The translations under genes were made by a program, and so were the position numbers. The notes below the pieces were generated by a model. The model was not told the DNA's origin. It did not search any database and saw only the letters and a list, made by a program, of their open reading frames with translations. From CAYGDT01 sp964348745 (GTDB lineage Bacteria > Patescibacteriota > Gracilibacteria > Peribacterales > Peribacteraceae), in assembly GCA_964348745.1 (NCBI GenBank), contig CAYGDT010000040.1, forward strand, positions 1 through 13,558: 13,558 nucleotides of DNA, written 5' to 3'. The number at the start of each line of letters is the position of its first letter. Within the stretch, counting starts at the first letter, position 1. Below, piece after piece: positions 12,856 to 13,558 of this stretch.

Positions 12856-12963
12856 GGATAGTGAAAAGTGGATAAAGAAAAGTGGATAGTGGAGAAAGAA
12901 TACTATTTCTCTCTCTTCATCTATTTGTTATCCTCTATCCTCTATCCATTATCCATTATCCTC
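12856..12963. repeat. Facing arrays of 7-bp degenerate repeats
   Basis: Six consecutive heptamers around the consensus GGATAGT/GAAAAGT fill 12856-12897. Five consecutive heptamers TATCCTC or TATCCAT fill 12929-12963, which in reverse complement read GGATAAT/GGATAGA. The blocks face each other across a pyrimidine-rich 31-bp centre and end 10 bp before the recR ATG. An imperfect hairpin covering most of the smpB-recR spacer could form. Nothing else was recognised in this spacer. Confidence 0.85.
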
Positions 12964-12973
12964 TCACAAAAGG

Positions 12974-13558
12974 ATGTCACTCTTACCACCACAAATTCAA
13001 CGGTCCATCGAGGAGTTTTCCAAACTTCCCGGCATCGGGCCGAAATCTGCCGAACGTCTGACGTTCCATTTGCTGCGCAGTGCCAGAGCATCGCCGGAGG
13101 GGCTGGGCGGAGCCCTGCTCAACTTGAAAAACGAACTGAAGTACTGTAGTGACTGCCAGATGGTGACATTGCAGGAACGTTGCAGCATCTGCGAAGACCG
13201 CACGCGGGATCACGCGCTCATCCTCGTTGTGGAACATCCGCTCGATGTCGTGGCGTTTGAAAAAACGGCGTTCAAAGGTGTCTACCATGTGCTGCATGGC
13301 GTCCTCTCTCCGATCGATGGCATGGGTCCCGAACAACTGCGCATGAAAGAACTGACGGATCGCTGTGAGCATGGCGAGATCAAAGAGATCATCGTCGCCA
13401 CGAATCCCGATGTCGAAGGCGAAGCGACAGCGAGCTATATCAGAAAGCAACTGAGTGACAAAGTAGAAAAAATCACACGGTTGGCGCACGGACTTCCGAT
13501 GGGTGCGGATATCGAGTTTGCGGATCAAGTGACGCTGCGCGAAGCGATTGAAGGTCGA
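12974..13558 (+). CDS. recR: Recombination mediator RecR (3' end beyond the window)
   Basis: RecR works with RecO (and RecF) to load RecA on single-stranded DNA during gap repair. The frame is open from ATG 12974 to the window edge, 195 residues, against about 200 for the family, so only the last few residues are missing. It shows the helix-hairpin-helix FSKLPGIGPKSAERLTFHL (15-33), the zinc motif with C58/C61 (YCSDC) and C70/C73 (CSIC), the Toprim opening ILVVEHPLDVVAFE, the loop YHVLHGVLSPIDGMGPEQL and ATNPDVEGEATASYI, and it ends in TRLAHGLPMGADIEFADQVTLREAIEGR-type family sequence. The start lies 133 bp after smpB, beyond a heptamer repeat block; AAAGG directly abuts the ATG, too close for a normal ribosome-binding site. 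No dnaX or YbaB gene is next to it on the visible side. Confidence 0.95.
   Translation, partial: MSLLPPQIQRSIEEFSKLPGIGPKSAERLTFHLLRSARASPEGLGGALLNLKNELKYCSDCQMVTLQERCSICEDRTRDHALILVVEHPLDVVAFEKTAFKGVYHVLHGVLSPIDGMGPEQLRMKELTDRCEHGEIKEIIVATNPDVEGEATASYIRKQLSDKVEKITRLAHGLPMGADIEFADQVTLREAIEGR

Noticed and set aside
12856..12963. Intrinsic terminator for smpB
   Set aside because: Long imperfect arms without a tight GC stem or a following U tract; better described as facing heptamer arrays.

Overview
The window reads as a bacterial chromosome segment of moderate GC with compact, mostly same-strand gene clusters. TGA is used as an ordinary stop (pyrB, the formylglutamate-hydrolase-like gene and the phosphatase-like gene end in it), so the standard bacterial code applies and the UGA=Gly lineages (Gracilibacteria, SR1) are excluded. 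The mix of short core proteins (305-aa PyrB, N-terminally short PyrC), an RNase J with a basic N-terminal tail, a RibL-like nucleotidyltransferase, a single-TM phosphatase-like protein, a prepilin peptidase, smpB and recR suggests a Patescibacteria/CPR member, perhaps Peribacteria-like. That placement is an inference from content, not a phylogeny.

Layout. 93-2215 (+): pyrB and pyrC with a 4-bp overlap, two consecutive steps of de novo pyrimidine synthesis. 2300-3640 (+): a consensus sigma70-type promoter drives a secreted-type protein with a Planctomycetes-style N-terminal LEPR-like motif and two dockerin-type calcium loops. 6118-3656 (-): a tight three-gene operon of an MscS-like membrane protein, an N-formylglutamate amidohydrolase-fold enzyme and a RimK-like ATP-grasp ligase, with a 1-bp gap and then a 4-bp overlap. 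8018-6144 (-): RNase J. 8288-10632 (+): a degenerate PP2C-like domain/TM/coiled-coil/beta-rich protein, coupled by a 4-bp overlap to a FAD-synthase (RibL)-like nucleotidyltransferase. 10693-11358 (+): a membrane protein ending in LPDSG, a hydrophobic segment and KKKK. 11420-12151 (+): prepilin peptidase. 12397-12840: smpB. 12974-edge: recR, nearly complete.

Intergenic DNA is unusual. Three spacers carry arrays of short degenerate units of fixed length (9, 7 and 7 nt) placed as facing inverted blocks: before the phosphatase-like gene, after the LPDSG gene and before recR. pyrC carries an 8-bp direct repeat within its coding sequence. The 245-bp spacer between the prepilin peptidase gene and smpB can fold into a long rod, with a consensus-like minus-strand promoter at one end and a terminator-like hairpin at the other, so it is a candidate structured RNA. 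Several start codons have no Shine-Dalgarno sequence, and two have a -10 box exactly 7 nt upstream, as expected for leaderless mRNAs.

The most promising material for something undescribed is the MscS/amidohydrolase/ATP-grasp operon, the Planctomycetes-like dockerin protein, the facing short-unit repeat arrays and the candidate RNA. No CRISPR array, tRNA, rRNA, transposase or phage gene was seen.
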